Program-made: the position numbers and the translations under genes
In this document: positions 26,878-35,145 of the stretch, piece after piece
Layout: each line of letters begins with the position of its first letter
Numbering within the stretch: the first letter of the stretch is position 1
Assembly (NCBI RefSeq): GCF_004348725.1
Contig: NZ_SMKR01000032.1
Coordinates: 1 to 50,006, forward strand
DNA length: 50,006 nt
Source: Kribbella turkmenica
GTDB lineage: Bacteria; Actinomycetota; Actinomycetes; Propionibacteriales; Kribbellaceae
Direction: 5' to 3'
Notes under the pieces: model-generated
The model's database searches: none
What the model was told of the DNA's origin: nothing
The model's input: only the letters and a program-made list of their open reading frames with translations

Positions 26878-27869
26878 AGCGTCTTCTGGAGTTCCTTGAC
26901 CGGCATCTTCAGCTCGGCCAGCAGGTCGAGGTCGGCAGTCGCCGGGCGGCCCAGGGTGGTCAGGTAGTTGCCGACGATGACCGCGTTGATGCCGCCGAGC
27001 AGGCCGTCGCGGGTGCCCAGGTCGCCCAGGGTCAGCTCGCGGCCGCCGGCGTACCGGAGCACCGTCCGCGGCATCGCCAGCCGGAACGCCGCGATCGTCC
27101 GCAGCGCGTCCTTGCCGGCCATGATCTCCAGGCCGCCGAACGGCGTACCCGGGCGCGGGTTGAGGAAGTTCAGCGGCACCTCGTGCGGGTCCAGCTCGGC
27201 CAGCTGCGCGGCCAGCTCGGCGCGCTGCTCGAGCGTCTCCCCCATCCCGACCAGGCCGCCGCAGCACAGCTCCATGCCGGACGCCTTGACCATCAGGCAG
27301 GTCTCCCAGCGCTCCTCGAACGAGTGCGTGGTGACGACGTCGCCGAAGTACGAGCGGGCCGACTCGAGGTTGTGGTTGTAGCGGTGCACCCCCAACGCCT
27401 TGAGCTCGTCCACCTGTTCCTGTGTCAGCATGCCGAGTGAGCAGGCGATGTTGATGTCGACCTCGGCGTTGATCGCCTCGATGCCGGCCTTCACCTGCGA
27501 CATCAGCCGCTGGTCCGGGCCGCGGACGGCGGCGACGATGCAGAACTCGGTCGCACCGGTCTTCGCGGTCTCCTTGGCCGCCTCGACCAGCTCGGGGATG
27601 TTCAGCCAGACCGAGCGGACCGGCGAGGTGAACTGGCCGGACTGCGAGCAGAAGTGGCAGTCCTCCGGGCAGCCGCCGGTCTTCAGTGAGATGATCCCCT
27701 CGACCTCGACCTCCTCACCGCACCACTGCACCCGGACCTCGTGCGCGAGGGCGAGCAGGTCGGCCAGCTGGTCGTCCGGCGACCGCAGCACCTCGATCAG
27801 CTGCTCCTGGCAGAGGCCGACGCCCTGCTCCAGAACCTGCTTCCGGGCCACCTCGAGGATGTCGCTCAT
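26874..27869 (-). CDS. bioB: Biotin synthase
   Basis: The 331-residue protein is a radical SAM enzyme: [13 protein letters not shown] holds Cys67, Cys71 and Cys74 (CxxxCxxC) for the 4Fe-4S cluster, and the later [10 protein letters not shown] and the [10 protein letters not shown] block are BioB hallmarks. It inserts sulphur into dethiobiotin. The ATG at 27869 follows AGGAGAACG, a good ribosome site. It is the first gene of a bioB-bsaP pair and is separated from bioA-bioF-bioD by the subtilisin gene. Confidence 0.97.
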   Translation of the reverse strand: MSDILEVARKQVLEQGVGLCQEQLIEVLRSPDDQLADLLALAHEVRVQWCGEEVEVEGIISLKTGGCPEDCHFCSQSGQFTSPVRSVWLNIPELVEAAKETAKTGATEFCIVAAVRGPDQRLMSQVKAGIEAINAEVDINIACSLGMLTQEQVDELKALGVHRYNHNLESARSYFGDVVTTHSFEERWETCLMVKASGMELCCGGLVGMGETLEQRAELAAQLAELDPHEVPLNFLNPRPGTPFGGLEIMAGKDALRTIAAFRLAMPRTVLRYAGGRELTLGDLGTRDGLLGGINAVIVGNYLTTLGRPATADLDLLAELKMPVKELQKTL

Positions 27870-27901
27870 CGTTCTCCTGCCTCATCTGACGGTCGCCACC
27901 G

Positions 27902-27935
27902 TAAGGGTGTGCGTGGCATCGCCAGCCACACCTTA
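27902..27935. promoter_or_regulatory. Imperfect inverted repeat upstream of bioB
   Basis: TAAGGGTGTGCGTGGC (27902-27917) is nearly complementary to GCCAGCCACACCTTA (27921-27935) with one extra base and a small internal mismatch, three bases apart. It lies 32-66 bases before the bioB start, where a repressor site or leader hairpin would act. Confidence 0.45.
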
Positions 27936-28084
27936 GGTCAGCCGGCCTGCAAGTCTCTGCGAGGGGCGTCACGTGGAACACCCGGGGCCCGGTCGACTCA
28001 GCACTCTCCGCAGCGTCCGGAAAACTTTCTGGATTTTCTGCGGAACCTCGTAACCCCTTGTAGAGGGCCTCGTTGATGTGTGCA

Positions 28085-28430
28085 GAGGCGGTTACCGCAA
28101 GGGAGACCGCCACCCGGTTACCGGGAGCGACGAATCGCCGATCATTACGATCAGCACGCAGAGTGGTCACAACCACTTGCGAAGGCTCGAAACTCCGGAA
28201 ATCGGATGTAAGGTAGTGACCAAGAGCTCGGGTCGCCAGCTGTGGTTGGTGACCCGATCCCAAAAGCGCCGGGCGCCTCACCCCGGCTTGAGTGGGTCCC
28301 TCGGGAAACGATTTGGGCGGAAACGTTCCCGAGGGACCTGCTCCCTTTTCTGGCCCCTTTCCGGCCCCTTTTTCGGGCCTTTCGGAATACCTCCCGAACC
28401 TCAGCAGTCACATCAGTTGCTGAGGTTTTC
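28085..28430 (+). ncRNA. Possible structured RNA in the gene-free region 27870-28479
   Basis: No convincing gene lies between bioB and the GMC gene (610 bases). The stretch is full of stems: GGCGG/CCGCC (28087-28111), CCCGG/CCGGG (28113-28125), AGTGG/CCACT (28162-28177), a 10-bp stem CGGGTCGCCA/TGGTGACCCG (28229-28256), GCCGGG/CCCGGC (28268-28287), a perfect 13-bp stem (28295-28307 with 28326-28338) and GGCCC/GGGCC (28363-28379). T-rich runs follow the last large stems only on the plus strand, which favours that direction. I do not recognise a known RNA family. It could also be a long terminator and leader region. Confidence 0.35.
28397..28427 (+). terminator. Intrinsic terminator with T-tract
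   Basis: AACCTCAGCA (28397-28406) pairs perfectly with TGCTGAGGTT (28418-28427), followed by TTCTCATTT. The T-rich side is on the plus strand, where no protein gene lies upstream; it could still also stop the GMC transcript on the minus strand. Confidence 0.65.
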
Positions 28431-28479
28431 TCATTTCACCTGACAGCGCGTGAACTATTGCCGTTGTGTTACGGATCCG

Positions 28480-30171
28480 TCACAGCCTGTTCGGCACGAT
28501 CGGCAACCGCAGAGCCCCGGGCGCATCGGCCGGTACGACGGGCCGGGCCGGCTTCACCGGTTGCACCCGCCGGTACGCCGATCCTGCCGGCGGCCGGACA
28601 TCCTCCTCGCCCTTGTTCGGCCAGAACGACAGCGCGCGCTCGGCCTGGGCGGTGATCGTCAGCGACGGGTTGACTCCCAGATTCGCCGAGATCGTCGACC
28701 CGTCCAGGATGTGCAGGCCGTCGTACCCGTAGACCCGGTGGTACGGGTCGACCACGCCGGTTTCGGGTGAGTCGCCGATCGCGCAGCCGCCGATGAAGTG
28801 CGCGGTCATCGGGACGTTGAACGGCTCGCCGATGGTGCCGCCCGGCGTACCGTTCATCAGCTTCGCCATCCGCCGGACCACCTGGTTCGCGACCGGGATC
28901 CAGGACGGATTCGGCGCTCCGTGGCCCTGCTTCGAGGTCAGCCGCCAGCGGCCGAACCGGTCCCGCGTGCCGTACGTCGTGATCGAGTTGTCCGCGGTCT
29001 GCATCACCAGCGCGATCACGGTCCGCTCGGACCAGTGCCTCAGGTCGTACAGCCGGCGGATGTTCTTGCGCTGGACGCCGAGCTCGCGCAGCCAGGTCCG
29101 CCAGCGCGGCCGGTCGCCGTCGCCGTCGGTGAGGACGGTCTGCAGCAATGACATCGCGTTGCTGCCCTTGCCGTACCGGACCGGTTCGATGTGAGTGATG
29201 TCGTCGGGATGGAACGACGAGGTGATCGCGACCCCGCGGCTGTAGTCGACGTCCCGGTCGCGGGCGATCGCCCCGACCAACGACTCGGAGTTCGTCCGGG
29301 TGAGCACGCCGAGCCGGTCCGACAGCCGCGGCAGTCTGCCTTCGTCCCGGAGCCGGTGCAGCAGTTTCGCCGTCCCCAGGGCCGAGGCGGCGAACACCAC
29401 CTGCTGGGCGGTGAACCGGCGCGTGCTCCTCCGGTTCGCGGTCCGGCGGGTGTCGACGGCATACCCGCCGTTCGCCAGCGGCTCGACCGAGGTGACCGTG
29501 GTCATCGGGTACACGTCGGCGCCGGCCTTCTCGGCCAGATAGAGGTAGTTCTTGGTCAGTGTGTTCTTCGCGTTGTGCCGGCAGCCGGTCATGCACTCGC
29601 CACAGTCGATGCAACCGGTACGGCGTGGGCCCGCGCCACCGAAGTACGGGTCGTCGACCTCGACGCCGGGCTGGCCGAAGAAGACGCCGACCGGGGTCGG
29701 GTGGAACGTGTCCCCGGCCCCCATGTCGTCCGCGACCTGCTTCATCACCCGGTCGGCCGGGGTGAAGTGCGGGTACGTCGTCACGCCGAGCATCCGCTTC
29801 GCCTGGTCGTAGTACGGGGCGAGCTCGGACTTCCAGTCGGTGATGTGCGCCCACTGACGGTCGGTGTAGAACGCGGGCAGCGGCTCGTACAGCGTGTTGG
29901 CGTAGACCAGGCTGCCGCCACCGACCCCCGCGCCGGACAGGATGATGACGTCCCGCAGCGCGCTGATCCGCTGGATGCCGTACCAGCCGAGCTTCGGCGC
30001 GAACAGGAACCGGCTCTTGTCCCAGGAGTTCTTCGCGAACCCCGCGTCCTCGAACCGTGCGCCGGCCTCGAGCACCGCGACCTTGTAGCCCTTCTCGGTC
30101 AACCGCAGGGCTGACACGCTGCCGCCGAACCCCGACCCGATGACTACGACGTCGTAGTCATGCTGCCCCAT
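28480..30171 (-). CDS. GMC oxidoreductase, cholesterol oxidase-like (ChoD type)
   Basis: The 563-residue protein opens with VVVIGSGFGGSVSALRL, the FAD-binding GxGxxG loop, and has GVGGGSLVYANTL, the GCIDCGECMTGCRHNAKNT block with four Cys, and near the C-terminus GGCAIGDSPETGVVDP and GVNPSLTITA, typical of the GMC group that includes M. tuberculosis ChoD (Rv3409c). No twin-arginine or Sec signal is seen, so it should be cytosolic. The true substrate of the ChoD group is not settled; sterol oxidation is only one option. It follows the GabD2-like gene by 21 bases on the same strand and likely shares its transcript. Confidence 0.88.
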   Translation of the reverse strand: MGQHDYDVVVIGSGFGGSVSALRLTEKGYKVAVLEAGARFEDAGFAKNSWDKSRFLFAPKLGWYGIQRISALRDVIILSGAGVGGGSLVYANTLYEPLPAFYTDRQWAHITDWKSELAPYYDQAKRMLGVTTYPHFTPADRVMKQVADDMGAGDTFHPTPVGVFFGQPGVEVDDPYFGGAGPRRTGCIDCGECMTGCRHNAKNTLTKNYLYLAEKAGADVYPMTTVTSVEPLANGGYAVDTRRTANRRSTRRFTAQQVVFAASALGTAKLLHRLRDEGRLPRLSDRLGVLTRTNSESLVGAIARDRDVDYSRGVAITSSFHPDDITHIEPVRYGKGSNAMSLLQTVLTDGDGDRPRWRTWLRELGVQRKNIRRLYDLRHWSERTVIALVMQTADNSITTYGTRDRFGRWRLTSKQGHGAPNPSWIPVANQVVRRMAKLMNGTPGGTIGEPFNVPMTAHFIGGCAIGDSPETGVVDPYHRVYGYDGLHILDGSTISANLGVNPSLTITAQAERALSFWPNKGEEDVRPPAGSAYRRVQPVKPARPVVPADAPGALRLPIVPNRL

Positions 30172-30178
30172 GCACGTC

Positions 30179-30190
30179 CTCGCTTCGCTC
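30179..30190. repeat. GAGCGAAGCGAG junction repeat
   Basis: The minus strand reads GAGCGAAGCGAG between the stop of the GabD2-like gene and the start of the GMC gene. The same 12 bases recur twice at 43.4-43.5 kb. Confidence 0.7.
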
Positions 30191-30192
30191 GG

Positions 30193-31785
30193 TCATGGAC
30201 GGCCCAGTTTCTTGAGCACCCGGAGGGCTCCGGTGATCAGCTCGGCGTACGTCTCGTCGGACATGCCGTGCGAGGCGGCGATCGGGAGCACGCGCTGGGT
30301 GGCGATCGCCTGCGAGTTGACGTACCGGTGGATGCCCTCGGCACCCTGGCGGCGGCCGAGGCCGGAGGACCGCATGCCGCCCATCGGGGTGTCGATCGAG
30401 CCGAACGTCGCGCCGTACGCCTCGTTGACGTTCACCGTCCCCGCCACCAGTTGCGCCGCGATCGCCCGGCCGCGGCGGCCGTCCCGGGTGTAGACGCTCG
30501 CGTTCAGCCCGTACTCGCCCTCGTTCGCGCGCTGGATCGCCTCGGACTCGTCGGAGAACCGGTAGATCGACACCACCGGCCCGAACGTCTCGTTGTCGAA
30601 GCACTCCATCTCCGGCGTCACGCCGGACAGCACGGTCGGCTCGTAGAACAGCGGTCCGATGTCCGGCCGGGCCTTGCCACCCGCGAGCACGACGGCCCCC
30701 TTGGACCGCGCGTCCTCGACGTGCCGGGTGACGGTCTCCAGCTGCGCCTTCGAGATCAGCGAGCCCATGTCGACGTCCCAGCCGGTCCCCGCGGACAACC
30801 GGAGCTTCTTCACCCGGTCGATGAACGCCGTGACGAACGCGTCGTACACCTGGTCGGCGACGTACAGCCGCTCCATCGAGACGCACAACTGACCGGCGCT
30901 CGAGAAGCATGCCCGGACGGCGCCTTCCGCGGCCCGGTGGATGTCGGCGTCGCGGAGCACGAGCATCGGGTTCTTGCCGCCGAGCTCGAGGCTGCAGCCG
31001 ATCAGCCGCTCGCCGGCCTGCTGCGCGACCAGCCGGCCGGTCCGGGTCGAGCCGGTGAAGCAGACGTAGTCGGTGTTCTGGATGATCGCGCCGCCGACCG
31101 TCGGGCCGTCGCCGTGCACCGGCTGCCAGGCTTCGCGCGGCAGACCGGCGTCGTACAGCAGCTCGATCGCCCGGAGCGCGGTCAGCGGGGTCTGGCTGTC
31201 GGGCTTGTGAACCACGGTGTTGCCGGCCAGTACTGCCGGGAGACCGTCGCTGATCGCCATGCTGAGCGGGTAGTTCCAGGGCGAGATGACGCCGACGACA
31301 CCCTTCGGCACGAACCGCTGCTCGGCCCTGGTGAGGATCGGGAACATCCCCAGCTTGCGCTGCGGGTCGAGCAGTTCGGCGGCCTTGCGCCCGTAGTACC
31401 GGGCGGTGAGGGCGACGTGCGCGACCTCCTCGAAGGCCTGCTTGCGGGCCTTGCCGGACTCGAGGATCACCAGGTCCACGAGCTCGTGCCGGTGGTCGAG
31501 GACCAGGTCGTGGTAGCGCAGCAGGATCGCGGCGCGCTCGGCGAGCGGCACCCGCTTCCAGGTCTGCTGCGTCCGTCGCGCCGACCGGACCGCGGCAACC
31601 ACGTCCTCCGGGCTGGACACCGGCAGCGTCGCGATCGGCTGACCGGTCGCCGGTGCGTACGACGTCCGGGCGCCGGCCGAGGCGCGGAGCAGCCCCGACA
31701 ACCGGCGGACGACCGACTGGTCGGTGGCGTACGACGCGGTCGGATCGAGCTCCGGGTCGGCAGGAATCGACGTCTGCTCGCTCAT
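30193..31785 (-). CDS. gabD2: Succinate-semialdehyde dehydrogenase, GabD2-like
   Basis: The 530-residue aldehyde dehydrogenase matches mycobacterial GabD2 (Rv1731) closely from memory: KGVVGVISPWNYPLS, FTGSTRTG (NAD-binding), LELGGKNPM (catalytic Glu), FSSAGQLCVSMER (catalytic Cys) and ARPDIGPLFYEPTVL. It oxidises an aldehyde to an acid with NAD(P), probably succinate semialdehyde to succinate. The ATG at 31785 has GTGGAGG a few bases upstream. It stands ahead of the GMC gene, so the two may work on linked substrates, for example an aldehyde after alcohol oxidation; that link is inference. Confidence 0.88.
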   Translation of the reverse strand: MSEQTSIPADPELDPTASYATDQSVVRRLSGLLRASAGARTSYAPATGQPIATLPVSSPEDVVAAVRSARRTQQTWKRVPLAERAAILLRYHDLVLDHRHELVDLVILESGKARKQAFEEVAHVALTARYYGRKAAELLDPQRKLGMFPILTRAEQRFVPKGVVGVISPWNYPLSMAISDGLPAVLAGNTVVHKPDSQTPLTALRAIELLYDAGLPREAWQPVHGDGPTVGGAIIQNTDYVCFTGSTRTGRLVAQQAGERLIGCSLELGGKNPMLVLRDADIHRAAEGAVRACFSSAGQLCVSMERLYVADQVYDAFVTAFIDRVKKLRLSAGTGWDVDMGSLISKAQLETVTRHVEDARSKGAVVLAGGKARPDIGPLFYEPTVLSGVTPEMECFDNETFGPVVSIYRFSDESEAIQRANEGEYGLNASVYTRDGRRGRAIAAQLVAGTVNVNEAYGATFGSIDTPMGGMRSSGLGRRQGAEGIHRYVNSQAIATQRVLPIAASHGMSDETYAELITGALRVLKKLGRP

Positions 31786-31845
31786 GCCTCCACCTCGCTG
31801 GCGCTCGGCTCCGGCATGAGCGAGAACGCTCCTGTGCCTGTGATT

Positions 31846-31863
31846 CGCTCGCTCCGCTCGCTC
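31846..31863. repeat. GAGCGAGCGGAGCGAGC junction repeat
   Basis: On the minus strand GAGCGAGCGGAGCGAGC lies upstream of the GabD2-like gene, close to the GAGCGAAGCGAG repeats in sequence and also at a gene boundary. Confidence 0.55.
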
Positions 31864-31990
31864 ATGACCCCAGGCTACCTGTCGGTAATAGCCATGTCAG
31901 TACCGGAAATCGCTCGTGTCAGCCCTAAGAGTTCCGCCCTGTGGAGCACTAAGGTGTTCGGTTGAACCTGCGAAGGGGTGGAACGTCGAG

Positions 31991-33442
31991 ATGGTGGACA
32001 GCGGGGGGCTGTGGACGCCTCCTGAGGACGAGCTCGCTGAGGCTCTGCAGACTGCTCAGGTCCTGATCGAGGAAGGCCGGGCCGATGAGGCCGGGCCGTA
32101 CCAGCAGCGTGTCATCGAGCTGGCCCGGGAACGCGCCGAGGGGCACCCGGACCACTACGAGGCCAAGCACCTGATGGCCGCGACGCAGTACGAGCTGGCC
32201 GGCTCGCTGAACGCGTCCGGGCGGCACGAGGAAGCGCTTGCCGCGCTGCACGAGGCCCAACTCGGCTACACCGAGCTCAGCGACGCCGGCGTCCTGGACG
32301 CCACCTCCTTCCTGGCCGATGTCCGCGCCCGGCGGGCGATGACTCAGGCACACCGCGGCCACGGCGCGACCGCCGTACTCGAGATGGACGGCGCGGTGAT
32401 CGCGTACGGGCAGCTCGTCGGCGGCGAGGACGGGCCGAAGCACCAGCCGGACTTCGCCCGCGTGCTGGCGATGAACGCGCTCATCCTGCGCCGGTACGGC
32501 GACCCCGCACTGGCGGTCGCGTCCGCCGACGCGGCGACCCAGCTGTTCCTGCAACTGGCGGACCAGATCAACGAGAGCCCGCAGTCGCTGTCCTACGCGC
32601 GCTACCTGTGTACGGCGGCCGCCGTGTCCGCCGACGTGCACGCGGCCGAGGGCCGGCTCGACCTCGCGCTCGAGGCCGACGAGATCGGCCTCACCACCGC
32701 GGACACGCTCGCGGACTCGGAATCGGCGACCGACCTGCGCACGTTGGTGGCCGCCCTCACCCGCAAGGGCAAGCACCTCAGCGTCGTCGGCCGGATCATG
32801 GAAGGCGAGAGCTGCCTGAGCACGGCGTTCGCCACCGACGCGGAGACCGCGCAACGGGTCACCGAGGAGCTGGACCGCGGACTGCCGCTGAGCCTGGTCG
32901 CGGCGCTGGAGAACGCGGAGCTCAGACTCGGGCCGTTCGAGCAGTACCACCGGCTGCTGGCGCTGAGCGAGCCCGCGCCGGGGATGACGCTGGCGACGGT
33001 CTCGGGCCGGACCGATCCGGAGTCGGCCGCGGTCCGCGCGAGCGAGCTGGCCGAGTTGATCCGGCCGCTGCTGCTGCAGGACGTCGACACCGCACTCACG
33101 CTGGGGATGGAGGCGCACTACCTGTTCGCGATCTCGTCCGAGCGGGAGTCGCACCGGATGCGGTACGAGACCAGCAAGTACGCGCCGGTCTGGGCGCAGG
33201 TGCTGCTCGCCATCTCCGAGGCGTACTACCAGGCCGGGCGGATCGACCTGGCGCTCGACCTCGGCGGCTGGTGCGCGGAGGTCGCGACCGCCCTGATCCC
33301 GTTCACCGACGACGACTCGGTGATGAAGTACCTGGCCGGCTCCTGCTACCGGCACCACGGCGACCTGCTCGCGGCCACCGGCGACCTGTTGGCCTCCCAG
33401 CACGCCCACGAGGCCGCGCAGCAACTCCAGCTCGGCCGGTAA
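31991..33442 (+). CDS. TPR-like helical repeat protein of unknown function
   Basis: This 483-residue protein is helical, with tetratricopeptide-like repeats: ALQTAQVLIEEGRADEAGPYQQRV, YELAGSLNASGRHEEALAALHEA, further ones at about 155-230, and AEVATALI and HHGDLLAATGDLLASQHAHEAAQQL at the end. It has no enzyme motif, signal peptide or membrane helix, so it is probably a cytosolic scaffold or regulator. I took the ATG at 31991, with GGGGTGG about 9-15 bases upstream. It is divergent from the GabD2-like gene and not close to any partner that explains it. Confidence 0.8.
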   Translation: MVDSGGLWTPPEDELAEALQTAQVLIEEGRADEAGPYQQRVIELARERAEGHPDHYEAKHLMAATQYELAGSLNASGRHEEALAALHEAQLGYTELSDAGVLDATSFLADVRARRAMTQAHRGHGATAVLEMDGAVIAYGQLVGGEDGPKHQPDFARVLAMNALILRRYGDPALAVASADAATQLFLQLADQINESPQSLSYARYLCTAAAVSADVHAAEGRLDLALEADEIGLTTADTLADSESATDLRTLVAALTRKGKHLSVVGRIMEGESCLSTAFATDAETAQRVTEELDRGLPLSLVAALENAELRLGPFEQYHRLLALSEPAPGMTLATVSGRTDPESAAVRASELAELIRPLLLQDVDTALTLGMEAHYLFAISSERESHRMRYETSKYAPVWAQVLLAISEAYYQAGRIDLALDLGGWCAEVATALIPFTDDDSVMKYLAGSCYRHHGDLLAATGDLLASQHAHEAAQQLQLGR

Positions 33443-33504
33443 CCACCAGGTCATTGACGGCCCCTGCACTCAGGCGGACGCTGACGCTGAGAGGGGGAAC
33501 GATC

Positions 33505-34413
33505 ATGCATGTGGTGCAACTGCACAATCGAACCGTCGACGGCTTCGCCAGGTTGGTCAACCAGGTGGCGCCCGACCAATGGACGGCTCCGACGCCCTGC
33601 ACGGACTGGAACGTCCGTGAGCTGGTCAACCACGTCGTCGGCGAGGAGCGCTGGTCCGTCCCGCTGATGGAGGGCAAGACCATCGCCGAGGTCGGCGACG
33701 CCCTCGACGGCGACCTGCTCGGCGACGACCCGATAGCCGCCGCAACGGCAGCCGCCCGGGCCGCTCAGGCCGCGGCCGACCAGCCGATCGAGAAGGTCCA
33801 TCTCTCGTACGGCGACGAGGAGCCGGCCGAGTACCTGCGCCAACTGGCCGCGGACCACCTCGTGCACGGCTGGGACCTGGCTGCCGCGATCGGCGCCGAA
33901 CCGCAGCTCGACCCGGACCTGGTGGACGAGGTCGCCACCTGGTTCGCCGAGCGCGCCGAGCTGCTCCGCTCGATGGGTGCGATCGCCGACCCGGTCGAAG
34001 GTTTCTCCGACCCCGGGGACCAGCTCATCGCCGGTTTCGGACGGAACCCGCGCTGGTCGGCGGGCGACTCGGTCGTCGCCGGCTTCGGCGCCGCGTTCAA
34101 CCGGCGGGACCTGGACGCGGTGATGGCGCTCGTCACCGACGACTGTGTGTTCGAGTCCACCTCACCCGCGCCCGACGGAGTCCGGTCCGAAGGCGCGGAC
34201 GCCGTACGGGCGGAGTGGGTGAAGCTGTTCGCGAACACCGACGACCCGCGGTTCGAGACCGAGGAATCCGTGGTGCTGGGTGACCGGGCCGTGGTGCGGT
34301 GGAGGTACTCCTGGCGGGAGCCGTCCGGTGACCGCGGCCACGTCCGCGGCGTCGACGTACTGCGGCTGCGGGACGGGAAGATCGCGGAGAAGCTGTCCTA
34401 CGTGAAGGGTTAG
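33505..34413 (+). CDS. DinB-like (TIGR03086) and SnoaL-like fusion protein
   Basis: The 302-residue protein joins two domains. Residues 1-190 are a TIGR03086/maleylpyruvate isomerase N-terminal-type domain (DinB-like four-helix fold: PTPCTDWNVRELVNHVVGEERW with His and Asp/Trp of a metal site, DHLVHGWDLA). Residues 195-302 are a SnoaL/NTF2-like domain (AFNRRDLDAVMALVTDDCVFEST to RWRYSWREPSG). Such a fusion suggests a small thiol-dependent or metal-dependent enzyme with a second catalytic or binding pocket, but the substrate is unknown. A GAGAGGGGG ribosome site precedes the ATG. Its end overlaps the next minus-strand gene by 4 bases. Confidence 0.85.
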   Translation: MHVVQLHNRTVDGFARLVNQVAPDQWTAPTPCTDWNVRELVNHVVGEERWSVPLMEGKTIAEVGDALDGDLLGDDPIAAATAAARAAQAAADQPIEKVHLSYGDEEPAEYLRQLAADHLVHGWDLAAAIGAEPQLDPDLVDEVATWFAERAELLRSMGAIADPVEGFSDPGDQLIAGFGRNPRWSAGDSVVAGFGAAFNRRDLDAVMALVTDDCVFESTSPAPDGVRSEGADAVRAEWVKLFANTDDPRFETEESVVLGDRAVVRWRYSWREPSGDRGHVRGVDVLRLRDGKIAEKLSYVKG

Positions 34414-34811
34414 GAGTCCTGCAGGTCGGTCTTGAGGGCACCGACGAACAGTCCGGCCTCGGTCTCGGTCATCCCGGTCTCGGAGACGACCAGGGCCGTG
34501 GCCTGGTGCAGCTCGCCCTGAGCCTTGAGGGTGCGGGTGCGCTCGGCCAGGTTGGTACCCGGCAAGCGGACGACCGGGGTGACGGTGACCGGTGCGACGT
34601 ACCGGCCGAGCCGGATGTCGTCGACCAGACCCTTGGCGTGCTTCAGGTCCAGGCCGGTGCGGTCGCGGATCAGCTTGACCGCGTGCACCATCTTCTTGGT
34701 GGTGATCAGGAACCGCACCTGATCGATGTCGTCGGAGGAGAGTCGGGCCCGCGCGGCGGCGAGGGCAACGTTGTCGGCGTCCTGGCTGCTCCGTCGGCTG
34801 AACAATCCCAT
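34410..34811 (-). CDS. Ribosomal L7/L12 C-terminal domain-like protein
   Basis: The 133-residue protein has a segment KKMVHAVKLIRDRTGLDLKHAKGLVDDI (about 39-66) that follows the C-terminal domain of ribosomal L7/L12 (KxxVIKxxRxxTGLxLKEAKxLVD). It is not the ribosomal protein, as the L12 N-terminal dimer domain and hinge are absent. The rest looks helical and could be a second small domain. Function is unknown; a similar standalone L12-like domain occurs in other actinobacteria. It follows the short hydrolase gene on the minus strand. The start has GGATGA 6 bases upstream. Confidence 0.65.
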   Translation of the reverse strand: MGLFSRRSSQDADNVALAAARARLSSDDIDQVRFLITTKKMVHAVKLIRDRTGLDLKHAKGLVDDIRLGRYVAPVTVTPVVRLPGTNLAERTRTLKAQGELHQATALVVSETGMTETEAGLFVGALKTDLQDS

Positions 34812-34868
34812 GGCGTCATCCTTCCAGAACCACCCGACCCGTGAGGACTGGACGCACGCCGCCCGCGG

Positions 34869-35141
34869 TCAGCCGGCGAGGAGTTTGCGGACGTCAGCCC
34901 AGGCCAGCGCGCCGAGCTCCCGATCGGCCTCGTCGGCGCCGCGGGACGTGCCCATCACCGCGACCCGGTCGTTGCGGGCCGCCAGTTCGTCCAGCGGAAA
35001 CGACTCCAGCGGGATCTCGCTGATCCGCCGGCCGAACCACGCCGGCGCGAGAACGTCGTACCCCTCGGCCTCGAGGATCCGGGCCCGCTCTACCTCCGGC
35101 GGACCGCTCGAGCCGTGCAGGAGCAGGACGCCGGTGCTCAT
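34869..35141 (-). pseudogene. Truncated alpha/beta hydrolase remnant
   Basis: Only 90 residues are coded: the first strands of an alpha/beta hydrolase (GVLLLHGSSGPP, then EGYDVLAPAWFG) followed at once by the nucleophile elbow VMGTSRGA, then a short helical tail to the stop. Intact relatives (dienelactone hydrolase or BAAT-like thioesterases) need about 200 residues, so the C-terminal half with the Asp and His is gone. The elbow Ser remains but no triad can form. It starts 4 bases after the guaB3 stop, which keeps it in the same transcript. It could also be a real small protein, but decay seems more likely. Confidence 0.6.
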
Positions 35142-35145
35142 GCCG

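Noticed and set aside
28085-28430. ydaO-type c-di-AMP riboswitch, tmRNA or RNase P RNA
   Set aside because: A GGGGTGA-like stretch on the minus strand drew attention, but the conserved ydaO blocks are missing, and no tmRNA or RNase P RNA signatures can be seen. I keep only a general structured RNA candidate.
28078-28443. Coding frame of 121 residues in the gene-free region
   Set aside because: The product has no domain or typical codon pattern, and the stems and terminator cross it.
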